A stretch of 16,264 nucleotides of DNA from Flavobacteriales bacterium (lineage in GTDB: Bacteria > Bacteroidota > Bacteroidia > Flavobacteriales > Crocinitomicaceae). The DNA lies in NCBI GenBank assembly GCA_947375085.1, contig CANCEQ010000050.1, positions 1-16,264 on the forward strand, read 5' to 3'. Positions 1 through 8,158 of the stretch are shown here, piece by piece. The position numbers and the translations under genes were made by a program. The notes below the pieces were generated by a model. That model searched no databases. It was not told where the DNA came from and worked only from the letters and a program-made list of their open reading frames with translations. Every line of letters starts with the position of its first letter. The stretch's first letter is position 1.

Positions 1-24
1 AGAATCCTTTCTTAATTTACAAAT

Positions 25-1377
25 ATGATCGTTACTAGAGAAAATGTAGATGCAGTAAATGCAATCCTTAAAGTAGAAGTTGTTCCTGCTGATTATCAAG
101 AAAAAGTAAAAGCTGGCTTAAACAAACACAGAGCTAGTATGAAAATGACTGGCTTTAGACCAGGTCACGTTCCAATGACTGTAGTTCAACAAAAACATGG
201 ACATAGAGTTTTAACTGATGTATTAAACACATTGGTTAATGATAGTCTATTCAAATTCATCAATGAAAATAAAATCGAAATTTTAGGAAATCCTATACCT
301 AGCGATAAAGTAGCAGTTAAAGGAAACTTTAATAAACCTGAAGATTTCGAATTTACATTTGAAATAGGTATTTCTCCAGAAATCAATATTTCAATTTCTG
401 ACAAATCAAAATATGACTATGTTACTGTTAATATCGACGATACATTAGTAGCTAAACAAATTGAAGATTTACGTCGCCGTTATGGTAAATTAATTAGCGT
501 TGACAAAGTAGGGGATACAGATTTAATTCTAGCTCAATTCGTTGAATTAAAAGAAGATGGATCTATTTTAGAAGGTGGGATTTTACATTCTTCTACAATC
601 TCAATGGAATTTGTTGAAGATGCTAAAACGAAAAAAGAATTAGCTGGCAAATCTATAGGTGAGAAAATCGTTGTTGATCCTAAAACAGTTTCTAGAGGCG
701 GAAAAGATACTGCAGCAATGTTAGGTATCAAAGAAGATGAATTAGCCAATGTTTCTGAAAAATTTCAATTAACAATAAACGAGATCAAAAGAATGGAAAT
801 GGCTGAATTAAGCCAAGAATTATTTGATCGTTTATTTGGAGAAGGAGCTATTAAATCTGAAGATGAATTAAAAGTGAAAATCGCTGAAGATTTAAAAAAG
901 ATGTTCGTAAGTGATTCTGATCGTCTTTTATCACGTTCAATTTTTGAAGATTTAATTTCTAATACAAAAATTGAATTACCAGATGCTTTCTTAAAACGTT
1001 GGATTCGTTTATCAAATGAAAACCCAATTTTACCAGAACAAATTGAAGCAGAATACGACGGTTATGCTAAAAATTTAAAATGGCAATTGATCCAAGGAAT
1101 TATTTTTAAATCAAATAATTTAAAATTGGACAATCAAGAAATAATTGATTTCACAAAAAATATTCTAAAAAGTAACTTCGCACAATACGGAATGCCTGTT
1201 CCAGAAGATAAAGAATTAACTGAAACAGCAATTGGATTATTATCTAAGAAAGAGGAATCTACTCAAATTTTGGAAATGATTGCGGATCAAAAAATTACTG
1301 AATATTTCAAAAATACAGTTCAATTAAATGAAAAAGCTGTTTCTTATGATGCGTTTCTTGAATTAGCGAGAAATTAA
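25..1377 (+). CDS. tig: Trigger factor, ribosome-associated chaperone
   Basis: Trigger factor docks at the ribosomal exit tunnel and shields nascent chains. The 450-residue product is close to the family's usual 430-450. The N-terminal ribosome-binding domain carries the signature loop GFRPGHVP (residues 43-50; E. coli has GFRKGKVP). A central FKBP-like region spans about 155-258, and the helical C-terminal chaperone arms about 260-450. The central domain is diverged: the stretch after the EGG turn (183-185) lacks a recognisable IPGFE-type active-site segment, so prolyl isomerase activity is doubtful. The ATG follows an A/T-rich stretch (tacaaat) with no Shine-Dalgarno. Its promoter lies outside or at the very edge of the window. 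It converges on sppA across a shared terminator. Identification is secure from the ribosome-binding signature and overall architecture. Confidence 0.96.
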   Translation: MIVTRENVDAVNAILKVEVVPADYQEKVKAGLNKHRASMKMTGFRPGHVPMTVVQQKHGHRVLTDVLNTLVNDSLFKFINENKIEILGNPIPSDKVAVKGNFNKPEDFEFTFEIGISPEINISISDKSKYDYVTVNIDDTLVAKQIEDLRRRYGKLISVDKVGDTDLILAQFVELKEDGSILEGGILHSSTISMEFVEDAKTKKELAGKSIGEKIVVDPKTVSRGGKDTAAMLGIKEDELANVSEKFQLTINEIKRMEMAELSQELFDRLFGEGAIKSEDELKVKIAEDLKKMFVSDSDRLLSRSIFEDLISNTKIELPDAFLKRWIRLSNENPILPEQIEAEYDGYAKNLKWQLIQGIIFKSNNLKLDNQEIIDFTKNILKSNFAQYGMPVPEDKELTETAIGLLSKKEESTQILEMIADQKITEYFKNTVQLNEKAVSYDAFLELARN

Positions 1378-1391
1378 AAAATATAATTTAC

Positions 1392-1427
1392 AAAAAAACC
1401 GCTTCATTTGTTTGAAGCGGTTTTTTT
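1392..1427. terminator. Bidirectional intrinsic terminator between tig and sppA
   Basis: A perfect 15-bp stem has left arm 1392-1406 and right arm 1413-1427, with GC-rich core ACCGCTTCA/TGAAGCGGT and a 6-nt loop (tttgtt). It is flanked by seven A's on one side and seven T's on the other, so it gives a U-run in both directions. It serves tig on the plus strand and sppA on the minus strand. Confidence 0.93.
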
Positions 1428-1448
1428 ATGCTATATAACTAAATTATT

Positions 1449-3251
1449 TTAATGAATATCTATTTGATAAGGTAATCTCATTTGAACCCCTGAATAAGTC
1501 TCTAAACTCTTTAATTGCTTATAGTAAGACATTATTTCAGTTGGCAATTCAATCGTTGTTTCTGAAGAAGTTTTTGAACTTGTTTCTTCTTCAATTTTCT
1601 CTATTAATTCAGAAATAGGATCTTCTTCTTTTAATGGATAATATAAAACCTTCTGATTTTTTATATTTGCTTTTTTAGCAGCATAATTTAAAGCGTCAGT
1701 AATTCCTCCTAATTTATCTACTAATCCAATTTTAAGAGCATCTCTTCCTGTCCAAACTCTTCCTCTTGCAATTGCATTCACTTGTGGAATGGTCATTTTT
1801 CTACCTTCCGAAACATTCTTCATGAATTGTAAATAAATTTGGTCTACTTCAGCCTGAATCAAGCCTAATTCATCTGGTGTTAATTTACGATTTAACGACA
1901 TTACTGAATGTTTATTGGTTGAAGCCCTGTCAAATGTTAATCCTAATTTATTAGTTAATAAATTACCTGTAAATGGTATTACTCCAAAAACACCGATAGA
2001 ACCAGTAACAGTTGTGGGCTCAGCAAAAATAGTAGTTGCAGGAGCAGCAATATAATAACCACCTGATGCAGCAACGTCACCCATCGATACGATTACCTTT
2101 TGATTTTTGTTGGTTAATTTCACTTCTCTCCAAATTTCATCACTTGCTAGAGCGCTTCCACCAGGACTATTTATTCTAAAAACAACCGTTTTAATTGTTT
2201 TGTTTTTTCTCACATCTTGAAATAATTTACAAATCTCTTTAGAAGTAAGCCCGTTACCATCAGTTGAAATTTCTCCTTCTGCTAAAATTACTGCAATGTT
2301 TGGTTCATCTAATTTTGATATAGTTTGATCTTCGTAAAATAACTTTTTAGAATATTTCTCAAACGATTGTAAATTTAAATCTTCGGATAAAGCAATTCCT
2401 GATTTCTGTTTTAATATATCAATTACTTCATCTCTATATTTAACACCATCAATCAATTTATATTTAACACCATCTTCAACTCTATGGATTGTTGCATTTT
2501 CAGCAATATTATTCAATTCCTCAACTGATGTTTTTCGGTCTTGTGCAATATCAGATTTAATATCAATCCACATACTAGTAATATATCTTTCGATTTGAAC
2601 TCTACTAGAATCACTCATTTCTTCTCTAAAAAATGGTTCTACAGCACTTTTAAAATCATTATTTCGACCTCTAATAACTTGCATTTCAACTTCTAACTTT
2701 TCTAACGTTTTTTTGAAAAACATAAGTTCAGCTCCTAAACCTACAAACTCCATTGCTGTAGTTGGGAATCCATAATTTAAATTAGCAGCTGAAGCAATAT
2801 AATATTCTTTCTGTGAAACATATTCACCTGAATTATACGCAATTGCAAATTTGCCACATTTTTCAAATTCATTAATAGCTTGACGTAATTCTTTTGCCGT
2901 TGAATAACCACACGAAACATCTTTTATATCAATGAAAATACCTTTTATATTATCGTCAACTGCAGCATTTTTAAAACCAAATAACAAATCGCTTAAACCA
3001 ATTTTATTTTCAAAACTTAATTGAGATTTATTAAATTTAGTATCACTTACTTCGGAAATTTGACCATCTAATGTAATGTGTAAAACTGTTTTTTCTTTAA
3101 CCGTGAATGGTTCAGGTTTTAGATCAGATAAACCACTAATTAATCCTGCTGTAATTAATAAAAATATAATCGTCCCAACTATTGAAACGATTAAAGCTGC
3201 TACTAAACTTGGCCAAAATATTTTGCCAAATCCTATTTTTTTATCTGTCAT
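1449..3251 (-). CDS. sppA: Signal peptide peptidase SppA, 67-kDa type
   Basis: SppA is a membrane-anchored serine protease of family S49 that degrades cleaved signal peptides. The 600-residue length matches the long, duplicated type (E. coli 618). One membrane anchor lies at about residues 13-40 after a short Lys-rich N-terminus. Two S49-like repeats follow, about 55-300 and 315-540. The catalytic dyad is visible: Lys201 in DFKSAVEPF of the first half and Ser396 in DVAASGGYY of the second half. The spacing of 195 resembles E. coli (Lys209/Ser409). The oxyanion-type motif INSPGGSA lies at 360-367. The C-terminal tail (545-600) is Glu/Ser/Thr-rich and low in conservation. The gene has its own -7 box 18 bp upstream of the ATG, so it is probably a single-gene unit ending at the terminator shared with tig. 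Confidence 0.96.
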   Translation of the reverse strand: MTDKKIGFGKIFWPSLVAALIVSIVGTIIFLLITAGLISGLSDLKPEPFTVKEKTVLHITLDGQISEVSDTKFNKSQLSFENKIGLSDLLFGFKNAAVDDNIKGIFIDIKDVSCGYSTAKELRQAINEFEKCGKFAIAYNSGEYVSQKEYYIASAANLNYGFPTTAMEFVGLGAELMFFKKTLEKLEVEMQVIRGRNNDFKSAVEPFFREEMSDSSRVQIERYITSMWIDIKSDIAQDRKTSVEELNNIAENATIHRVEDGVKYKLIDGVKYRDEVIDILKQKSGIALSEDLNLQSFEKYSKKLFYEDQTISKLDEPNIAVILAEGEISTDGNGLTSKEICKLFQDVRKNKTIKTVVFRINSPGGSALASDEIWREVKLTNKNQKVIVSMGDVAASGGYYIAAPATTIFAEPTTVTGSIGVFGVIPFTGNLLTNKLGLTFDRASTNKHSVMSLNRKLTPDELGLIQAEVDQIYLQFMKNVSEGRKMTIPQVNAIARGRVWTGRDALKIGLVDKLGGITDALNYAAKKANIKNQKVLYYPLKEEDPISELIEKIEEETSSKTSSETTIELPTEIMSYYKQLKSLETYSGVQMRLPYQIDIH

Positions 3252-3269
3252 ATTATCAATTTATTTTTT

Positions 3270-3277
3270 CAAAATTA
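3270..3277 (-). promoter_or_regulatory. -7 promoter element for sppA
   Basis: Read on the minus strand this is TAATTTTG, an exact match to the Bacteroidota -7 consensus TAnnTTTG, 18 bp before the sppA ATG. A TTG lies 24 bp upstream, a poor -33 spacing. The predicted leader is only about 12 nt. Confidence 0.55.
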
Positions 3278-3336
3278 ATACAATTTATGTTTTGAATACT
3301 CCAATTGTTATGAATGGTTTTAAAATCTTATAAAAC

Positions 3337-3367
3337 AAAAAAAGTCCCAACTAAAAGCTGGGACTTT
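3337..3367 (-). terminator. Intrinsic terminator after the OmpA/TPR lipoprotein gene
   Basis: A 9-bp perfect stem, AAAGTCCCA (3341-3349) with TGGGACTTT (3359-3367), has a 9-nt loop. On the minus strand it runs straight into seven U's (3337-3343). It lies 20 bp past the stop codon of the lipoprotein gene and separates that gene from sppA. Confidence 0.88.
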
Positions 3368-3386
3368 AATAAAATTATATTTAATA

Positions 3387-5087
3387 TTATTTTACTGCTC
3401 CTGAAAAATTTGGATTTTCAGCATATTTCAAAAACTCTCTATCTTTTAATGCTTTAGCTTTGAAAGATCCGTCTTTAGCGAATGAATTTTTCATGTTACT
3501 AATTGTAGCATCTAAATTATCTTGACGAGCAGAGATAACAGCTTTTAAATAGAAACCTTGAGCACTTTCTTTATCAGCAGATCCATCTAATGTTTTAATA
3601 TCAGCTCCTGCTGCAGTTGCACTTAATAATTGTGCTAATGCTTTATTGAAAGTGTTTTCTGCTCCAAAATTAGAAACTGCATCATTGTATAATCCATCTT
3701 GAATATTTAAAATACCTAAGTTGTAATTAACTTCTGAACCTGCACCTTTAGCTTGACCTAACAATTTTTTAGCACCTTCTCTATCTCCAGTTACACCAGC
3801 TATTGCAGCTAAATTATTTTTAGAAATCGAATTATCTTTAATTCCGTTTGCTTTTTCAAATTCAGCTTTCGCTTCATCTAATTTATTTTGCATATAGTAA
3901 ATAGCCCCAACGTTGTTTGCCGCTCTATAATCAGTCGCAAAGTTTTTAGAAGCAATTTGATAGATACGTAATTTTTCATTTAAATCATTTGTCAAAGTAG
4001 CTGTGAATAACAACTCTTCAATATTTAATGAATCAGGATGAGAAACAGATAATGCTTTTAACTCTTCATCAGAATGACCTAATTTATCGTAAGTCACTTG
4101 AATTTCAGAACGACGTAATTTTGTGAAAATATTTTGCTCTAAATAAGTAAAAGTTTTACCCATATTACGCATTTCAGTTTCACGTGTTACTGGATCTTTT
4201 TGCATTTCAAGAACTCTAATGATTAATTGTTTCTCATCATTGTTCATTGAAGAAGCAACTAATTCTTTTTTGAATCCATCAAAATCCTCACCTCTTCCCG
4301 CTAAAGAAAACATTTCAGTTTTGATTTTATCATTTTTAGCACCTAAAGCAACACCTAAAACAGCAGCTTTAGCAGCAGTAGCACGTTCATTAGATAAAGT
4401 ATCGTTTGAACCAACTTCTCCTTCAGGTGAAGCATATCCAACTACACTAATAGATTTAATTGTGATTTTAGGGTTTGAATTAGCAGCAGCTAACCAAACT
4501 TTTAAATCAGCTATATCTTTTTCTTTTAATTCAGTTGGTTTTACAATTGATTTACCTTTATCAAAGTTAATTTGAGCAGTAAATCCTTTTTCAGTAACTC
4601 TAGTGAAAGCATCTTTCTCTAAAATAACTTTGAAATCTTTGTTAACTAACAAAGGAGTAACAATTGTTCCTTGAGCAATCGTTTTTTCTGGAATAGCACC
4701 TTTTACTTTACCACCTTTAGAAAAAGAACCTGTTACTTTTAATTGTGTTTCCTCAAATTCTGGTTTGTATGCAATAACATCAGAATAAGTTACTTTTCCT
4801 CCAGGTTTGAATTGAATAACATTACCATTTCCTGTAACTTTCTCTCCTTGAACTAAAATAGATTTTAAAGCTGTACTACCTATCATTGGAGTAATTTCAG
4901 CAGAAACTTTTTTTCTTATTCCTTTAGCAGGAAACTGAACATCAACACTTACTCTTACAGAATCACCGTGCATTTCTAAAACTTTAGGTGTCACTTCATA
5001 AGATAAATCTTTGATTAAATCACAGCTTGTCGCCATTGTACCAGCAGCAACAATAAATGCTAATCCTTTGATAGTTTGTTTTTTCAT
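3387..5087 (-). CDS. Lipoprotein with OmpA-like domain and TPR-like repeats
   Basis: The 566-residue protein is a probable envelope lipoprotein. It starts with a signal peptide, MKKQTIKGLAFIVAAG, and a lipobox ending ATSC (Cys22). An all-beta region spans about 30-155. An OmpA-like domain sits at about 165-265, with the motif GYASPEG and LSNERA. TPR-like helices run from about 385 to 475 (NNVGAIYYMQNKLDEAKAEF, then NYNLGILNIQDGLYNDAVSNF). In the OmpA motif the peptidoglycan-binding Asp is replaced by Ser220, while Arg235 is kept. An upstream in-frame ATG at 5114 would add nine residues. I rejected it because it lies within a few bases of the predicted transcription start and would bury the signal peptide. 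The gene has its own promoter and terminator. Its exact role is unknown; an envelope scaffold or peptidoglycan-linked role is inference. Confidence 0.85.
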   Translation of the reverse strand: MKKQTIKGLAFIVAAGTMATSCDLIKDLSYEVTPKVLEMHGDSVRVSVDVQFPAKGIRKKVSAEITPMIGSTALKSILVQGEKVTGNGNVIQFKPGGKVTYSDVIAYKPEFEETQLKVTGSFSKGGKVKGAIPEKTIAQGTIVTPLLVNKDFKVILEKDAFTRVTEKGFTAQINFDKGKSIVKPTELKEKDIADLKVWLAAANSNPKITIKSISVVGYASPEGEVGSNDTLSNERATAAKAAVLGVALGAKNDKIKTEMFSLAGRGEDFDGFKKELVASSMNNDEKQLIIRVLEMQKDPVTRETEMRNMGKTFTYLEQNIFTKLRRSEIQVTYDKLGHSDEELKALSVSHPDSLNIEELLFTATLTNDLNEKLRIYQIASKNFATDYRAANNVGAIYYMQNKLDEAKAEFEKANGIKDNSISKNNLAAIAGVTGDREGAKKLLGQAKGAGSEVNYNLGILNIQDGLYNDAVSNFGAENTFNKALAQLLSATAAGADIKTLDGSADKESAQGFYLKAVISARQDNLDATISNMKNSFAKDGSFKAKALKDREFLKYAENPNFSGAVK

Positions 5088-5124
5088 ATTTGTACTAGTT
5101 GTAATATCTAACATAATTTGGTCG

Positions 5125-5156
5125 CAATATTAAACATTTTAATTATAAAACACAAT
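5125..5156 (-). promoter_or_regulatory. Promoter for the OmpA/TPR lipoprotein gene
   Basis: On the minus strand the -33-like ATTG (5153-5156) is separated by exactly 20 bp from TAATATTG (5125-5132), one mismatch from the -7 consensus TAnnTTTG. This fits the 19-21 bp spacing known for flavobacterial promoters. Transcription would start near 5118, giving a leader of about 30 nt to the ATG at 5087. This supports that start over the ATG at 5114. Confidence 0.65.
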
Positions 5157-5177
5157 AAAATTGAATAATATATACTT

Positions 5178-5690
5178 TCATTTCAACTCTACTTTGAAAT
5201 CAAGTTGAATTAACTCACTTTTATCTTTACAATTATCCAACAGAAATGAAATTGGCTTGCCTGTTTCAGGATCAATTATCGAACTTGCTATTTCAAAGAG
5301 AGGTGTTAATACAAAACTTCTATTTCGAAACTCAATATGGGGTATACTAAGCAATTCTGTTTTAAAAATTAAAGTTCCAATTAACACAATATCAATATCA
5401 ATACATCTAGAAGAATATATTCCATTAACTGACTTAACAGTTCGTCCTATTAACAATTCTATATTTTTTAGTTTAGTTAAGATCACTTGAGGAGTATAAT
5501 TAGTTTCAACTGCAATGCATAAATTATAAAAATTCATTTCTGCATCAAAACCAATAGGAGGATTTTCATAAATAGAAGAAACTTTTATAATTTCACCTAT
5601 ATCATCATTAATTAAACGAATAGATTTCGAAATATTCTTTAATCTATCCCCTTGATTACTTCCAATACTCAGGTAAGCAATTTCACCCAT
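5178..5690 (-). CDS. folK: HPPK, 6-hydroxymethyl-7,8-dihydropterin pyrophosphokinase
   Basis: FolK transfers pyrophosphate from ATP to 6-hydroxymethyl-7,8-dihydropterin, the step before dihydropteroate synthase in folate synthesis. The 170-residue cytoplasmic protein has the usual single-domain length. Family motifs in order: the N-terminal LSIGSNQGDR (7-16), the pterin-side loop YENPPIGF (41-48), the catalytic and Mg-binding segment SSRCIDIDIVL (93-103; Arg95, Asp98 and Asp100, as E. coli Arg92/Asp95/Asp97), and IPHIEFRNRSFVLTPLFEIA (116-135). It starts 1 nt after the gldD stop codon, so it is translated as the last gene of the mutY-ssb-gldE-gldD-folK run. No clear terminator follows, so some readthrough into the lipoprotein gene downstream is possible. 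Confidence 0.95.
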   Translation of the reverse strand: MGEIAYLSIGSNQGDRLKNISKSIRLINDDIGEIIKVSSIYENPPIGFDAEMNFYNLCIAVETNYTPQVILTKLKNIELLIGRTVKSVNGIYSSRCIDIDIVLIGTLIFKTELLSIPHIEFRNRSFVLTPLFEIASSIIDPETGKPISFLLDNCKDKSELIQLDFKVELK

Positions 5691-5691
5691 C

Positions 5692-6261
5692 TCACTTCCA
5701 CTTAAACGTATGAACCAATTTCATTAAGTCTACTTTTAAATAATCTAAACTTGGTTTCAATGAATCGTAATTTGGAACACTATTAAAATATACAACACCA
5801 CTTACAAAACGTTTTGTTGAATCAGTTAAATAAAATTGAAAAGGAGTAGCAACATCACCTTTTAATTCGAAAAATGTACCAAAAACTTTATCTTTTGAAC
5901 GAATGATTTTAGTGTCTTCAATCGAACTTGCTTTAATTTTATGCTCATCTACTTTATCGTTAGAATAATTAACATAACGAGATAAAGGCTCAATCATATC
6001 GATATATGAAAAATGGATAACACCATTTAATTCTCCTAATTTTATTTCTTTATGACACGTTTCTTTATTTTGTTCTACGACCTTTTCAACGGTATAAGCC
6101 TTTGAAATTTCAAAAGTATAAGGACAATTATCATTAAACAATTGATAAGAATGTTTAGGTAAATTTAATCTTAAATATGTTGGCGGTTTAGGAATTAAAA
6201 CATCATCTCCTCCACATGAAAAAACTAATAAACTCACTACCAATATCGCTATAAACTTCAT
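5692..6261 (-). CDS. gldD: Gliding motility lipoprotein GldD
   Basis: GldD is needed for gliding in Flavobacterium johnsoniae, where gldD mutants do not glide and resist phages. Its biochemical role is not known. The 189-residue product begins with a short hydrophobic signal, MKFIAILVVSLLVFSC, and a lipobox (VFSC, Cys16). The next residues are GGDD, and an acidic run just after the Cys is common in Bacteroidota surface lipoproteins. The remainder is a soluble domain with conserved-looking Cys46 and Cys69. A longer reading would begin at a TTG two codons upstream; I preferred the ATG because it gives a compact signal peptide. It lies 6 nt downstream of gldE, the same order described in F. johnsoniae. 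Identification rests on the lipoprotein architecture, the Pro/Leu-rich segment after the signal (PPTYLRLNLPKHSY) and the gldE neighbour. Confidence 0.92.
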   Translation of the reverse strand: MKFIAILVVSLLVFSCGGDDVLIPKPPTYLRLNLPKHSYQLFNDNCPYTFEISKAYTVEKVVEQNKETCHKEIKLGELNGVIHFSYIDMIEPLSRYVNYSNDKVDEHKIKASSIEDTKIIRSKDKVFGTFFELKGDVATPFQFYLTDSTKRFVSGVVYFNSVPNYDSLKPSLDYLKVDLMKLVHTFKWK

Positions 6262-6267
6262 ATACAA

Positions 6268-7626
6268 TTAATTATCATCATCATTACCAGAAGGTATTAA
6301 TACCACTTTCACCATTTTAATTCTTTTCTTATCTGAAGAAGCTACTATCAATTTAAAGTCTCCACAAATAAAAAACTCATTATTTTTTAATATTCTACCT
6401 GCGTTTTCTACGATAAAACCTCCTAATGTATCTGACTCTCCTTTAATACTTTCAAAATCTTTTCCTTCGATTTCTAAAATTTTATAAAAATCAATCAAAG
6501 CGGTTCTTCCTTCAAATAAATAAGTTGAATCATCAACTTTCTTAAAAGAAACTTCATCATCATCAAATTCATCAGTAATATCCCCTACAATTTCTTCCAA
6601 CACGTCCTCCAAAGTAACAACTCCACTTGCTCCTCCGTATTCATCTACAACAATAGCCATATGAACCTTTTTAGATTGAAATTCTTTTAACAAATCATCA
6701 ATCTTCTTATTTTCAGGAACAAAGAATGGTTTTCTTAATAAAGATTTCCAATCAAAATTTTCATCATTTTCTAAATGAGGCAACAAATCTTTAATAAACA
6801 AAATACCTATTACATTATCAAAAGTTCCCGAAAAAACGGGTATTCTAGAATATCCATACTCTAAAATAAGCTCAATTACTTTTATGAAATTCAAATCGTC
6901 AGAAAGAGCATCGACATCCATTCTAAATTTCATAATTTGTCGAACATCTGTATTTCCAAATTTCACTATACCCTCTAAAATTTTATGCTCACCTTCAGAA
7001 ACATTTTCTTCTTTAGTAAGTGCTAGAGCTTGTTCTAATTCATCTGAAGATATTTTAACACCTTTTTTCTTAGCGTATTTATGAATAATATTAGATCCGT
7101 TTACCAACCCCGTCTTCAGCCAAGAAAATGGAGGCATCCCATTAAAAAAATTTAAAGGTAAAGCCATTAACTTAGAAAAAGATAATGCATTTTTAGTAGC
7201 ATAAATCTTAGGAATAACTTCACAAATAATAAGTAAAACAAGAGTGATGACAAAAACTTCAATAATAAATCGCATTGTTTCACTTACTTCACCACTAGAA
7301 TCAAAAAACTCAGCCAAAATAGAACTCGAAACTATTACTATAGCAACATTTAAAAAGTTATTCGTAATTAAAATTGTAGCTAATAATTGCTTTGGTATAT
7401 CTAACAATTTACTTACCAATACACCAGCTTTTGAGTTGTCGCTTTTCAATTCATCTTTTTCAATTGGACTAAGTGAGAAAAAAGCTGCTTCTGCTCCTGA
7501 AATCAAAGCAGAACAAACAAGTAAAACAAATAAAATAATAAATGAGATTAATACACTTGAAAAATTAAACCCAGCCTCAATAATTTTAGCTGATTGACTT
7601 ACAATAAAGGGATCTGACGAATTCAT
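6268..7626 (-). CDS. gldE: Gliding motility-associated membrane protein GldE (CorC/TlyC-like, CBS domains)
   Basis: The 452-residue product has the hemolysin C/CorC architecture. A DUF21/CNNM membrane domain spans about 22-205, with hydrophobic spans near 25-47, 83-105 and 120-140. A CBS pair spans about 225-345, including YGYSRIPVFSG (257-267) and VVDEYGGASGVVTLEDVLEE (326-345). A C-terminal CorC_HlyC domain spans about 360-445. Relatives transport or sense divalent cations. In F. johnsoniae, GldE resembles TlyC and CorC, and its overexpression partly rescued a gldB point mutant, linking it to the gliding/type IX secretion machinery. The ATG is 24 nt downstream of the ssb stop, and gldD follows after 6 nt, consistent with co-transcription. 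By domain content alone it could be called a generic CorC-family protein; the adjacent gldD makes GldE the best name. Confidence 0.94.
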   Translation of the reverse strand: MNSSDPFIVSQSAKIIEAGFNFSSVLISFIILFVLLVCSALISGAEAAFFSLSPIEKDELKSDNSKAGVLVSKLLDIPKQLLATILITNNFLNVAIVIVSSSILAEFFDSSGEVSETMRFIIEVFVITLVLLIICEVIPKIYATKNALSFSKLMALPLNFFNGMPPFSWLKTGLVNGSNIIHKYAKKKGVKISSDELEQALALTKEENVSEGEHKILEGIVKFGNTDVRQIMKFRMDVDALSDDLNFIKVIELILEYGYSRIPVFSGTFDNVIGILFIKDLLPHLENDENFDWKSLLRKPFFVPENKKIDDLLKEFQSKKVHMAIVVDEYGGASGVVTLEDVLEEIVGDITDEFDDDEVSFKKVDDSTYLFEGRTALIDFYKILEIEGKDFESIKGESDTLGGFIVENAGRILKNNEFFICGDFKLIVASSDKKRIKMVKVVLIPSGNDDDN

Positions 7627-7650
7627 GTTGTAAACAGAAGAATTTAAAAA

Positions 7651-8103
7651 TTAAAATGGCAGATCATCTTTATCAGGACTCAATAACTCATCAATCTTAG
7701 ATGGAGCAGTCGGAACACCATCTTGAGAATAAGGAGCACTGTAAGATGTAGATCTTTCTCCTCCTTCAGGTCGAGATAAAATATTCATTGTATCAGCAAT
7801 CACCTCAGTTGTATAACGAGTTACACCTTCTTTATCTTGCCAAGATCTTTTTTTCAATCTTCCTTCAACATAAACCTTGTAGCCTTTTTTTACGTATTTC
7901 TCAGTAATTTCAGCGAGTCTTCGCCAAACGACTACATCGTGCCAATCAGTAATTTCTTTTTTCTCACCAGAAACTTTATCTGTGTAAACTTCAGAAGTAG
8001 CAATTGAAAAAGTAGCTACCATTGAACCATTTTCTAACCTTCTAACTTCTGGGTCTTTCCCTAAATTCCCAATAAGAATTACTTTATTAACACTTCCTGC
8101 CAT
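7651..8103 (-). CDS. ssb: Single-stranded DNA-binding protein
   Basis: SSB coats single-stranded DNA in replication, repair and recombination. The 150-residue form begins MAGSVNKVILIGNLGKDPEVR, the canonical SSB N-terminus. The OB fold runs to about residue 110 and includes WHDVVVWRRLAE (54-65) and YVEGRLKKRSWQDKEG (78-93). A short flexible linker (111-140) leads to the acidic tip DKDDLPF (144-150), the docking peptide for partner proteins. The frame stays open 22 codons further upstream and would overlap the mutY stop. I rejected that start because it adds non-homologous residues and precedes the likely promoter. A -7 box lies 17 bp upstream, so ssb can probably be transcribed apart from mutY. 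gldE follows after 24 nt. Confidence 0.97.
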   Translation of the reverse strand: MAGSVNKVILIGNLGKDPEVRRLENGSMVATFSIATSEVYTDKVSGEKKEITDWHDVVVWRRLAEITEKYVKKGYKVYVEGRLKKRSWQDKEGVTRYTTEVIADTMNILSRPEGGERSTSYSAPYSQDGVPTAPSKIDELLSPDKDDLPF

Positions 8104-8120
8104 TCTGATTTGATTTAATA

Positions 8121-8128
8121 CAAATATA
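8121..8128 (-). promoter_or_regulatory. -7 promoter element for ssb
   Basis: Minus-strand TATATTTG exactly matches TAnnTTTG, 17 bp before the ssb ATG and downstream of the mutY stop. A TTTG lies 25 bp further up, a longer than ideal -33 spacing. It would let ssb and the gldE-gldD-folK genes be transcribed without mutY. Confidence 0.5.
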
Positions 8129-8158
8129 ATTAAATTATAAGATTTTAAGTACTCAAAC

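Noticed and set aside
4219..4575. 118-codon plus-strand reading frame opposite the OmpA/TPR lipoprotein gene
   Set aside because: It lies wholly antisense to a well-supported coding region, shows no recognisable motif, and has no promoter box or suitable start context.
5691..5699. Shine-Dalgarno-like GGAAGTGAG just upstream of the folK ATG (minus strand)
   Set aside because: These bases are the last codons and stop of gldD, and no other start in the window has an SD; coincidence is likelier.
7244..7597. 117-codon plus-strand frame opposite the gldE membrane domain
   Set aside because: It is a shadow of the AT-rich hydrophobic gldE sequence; the opposing protein has clear family motifs and this frame has none.
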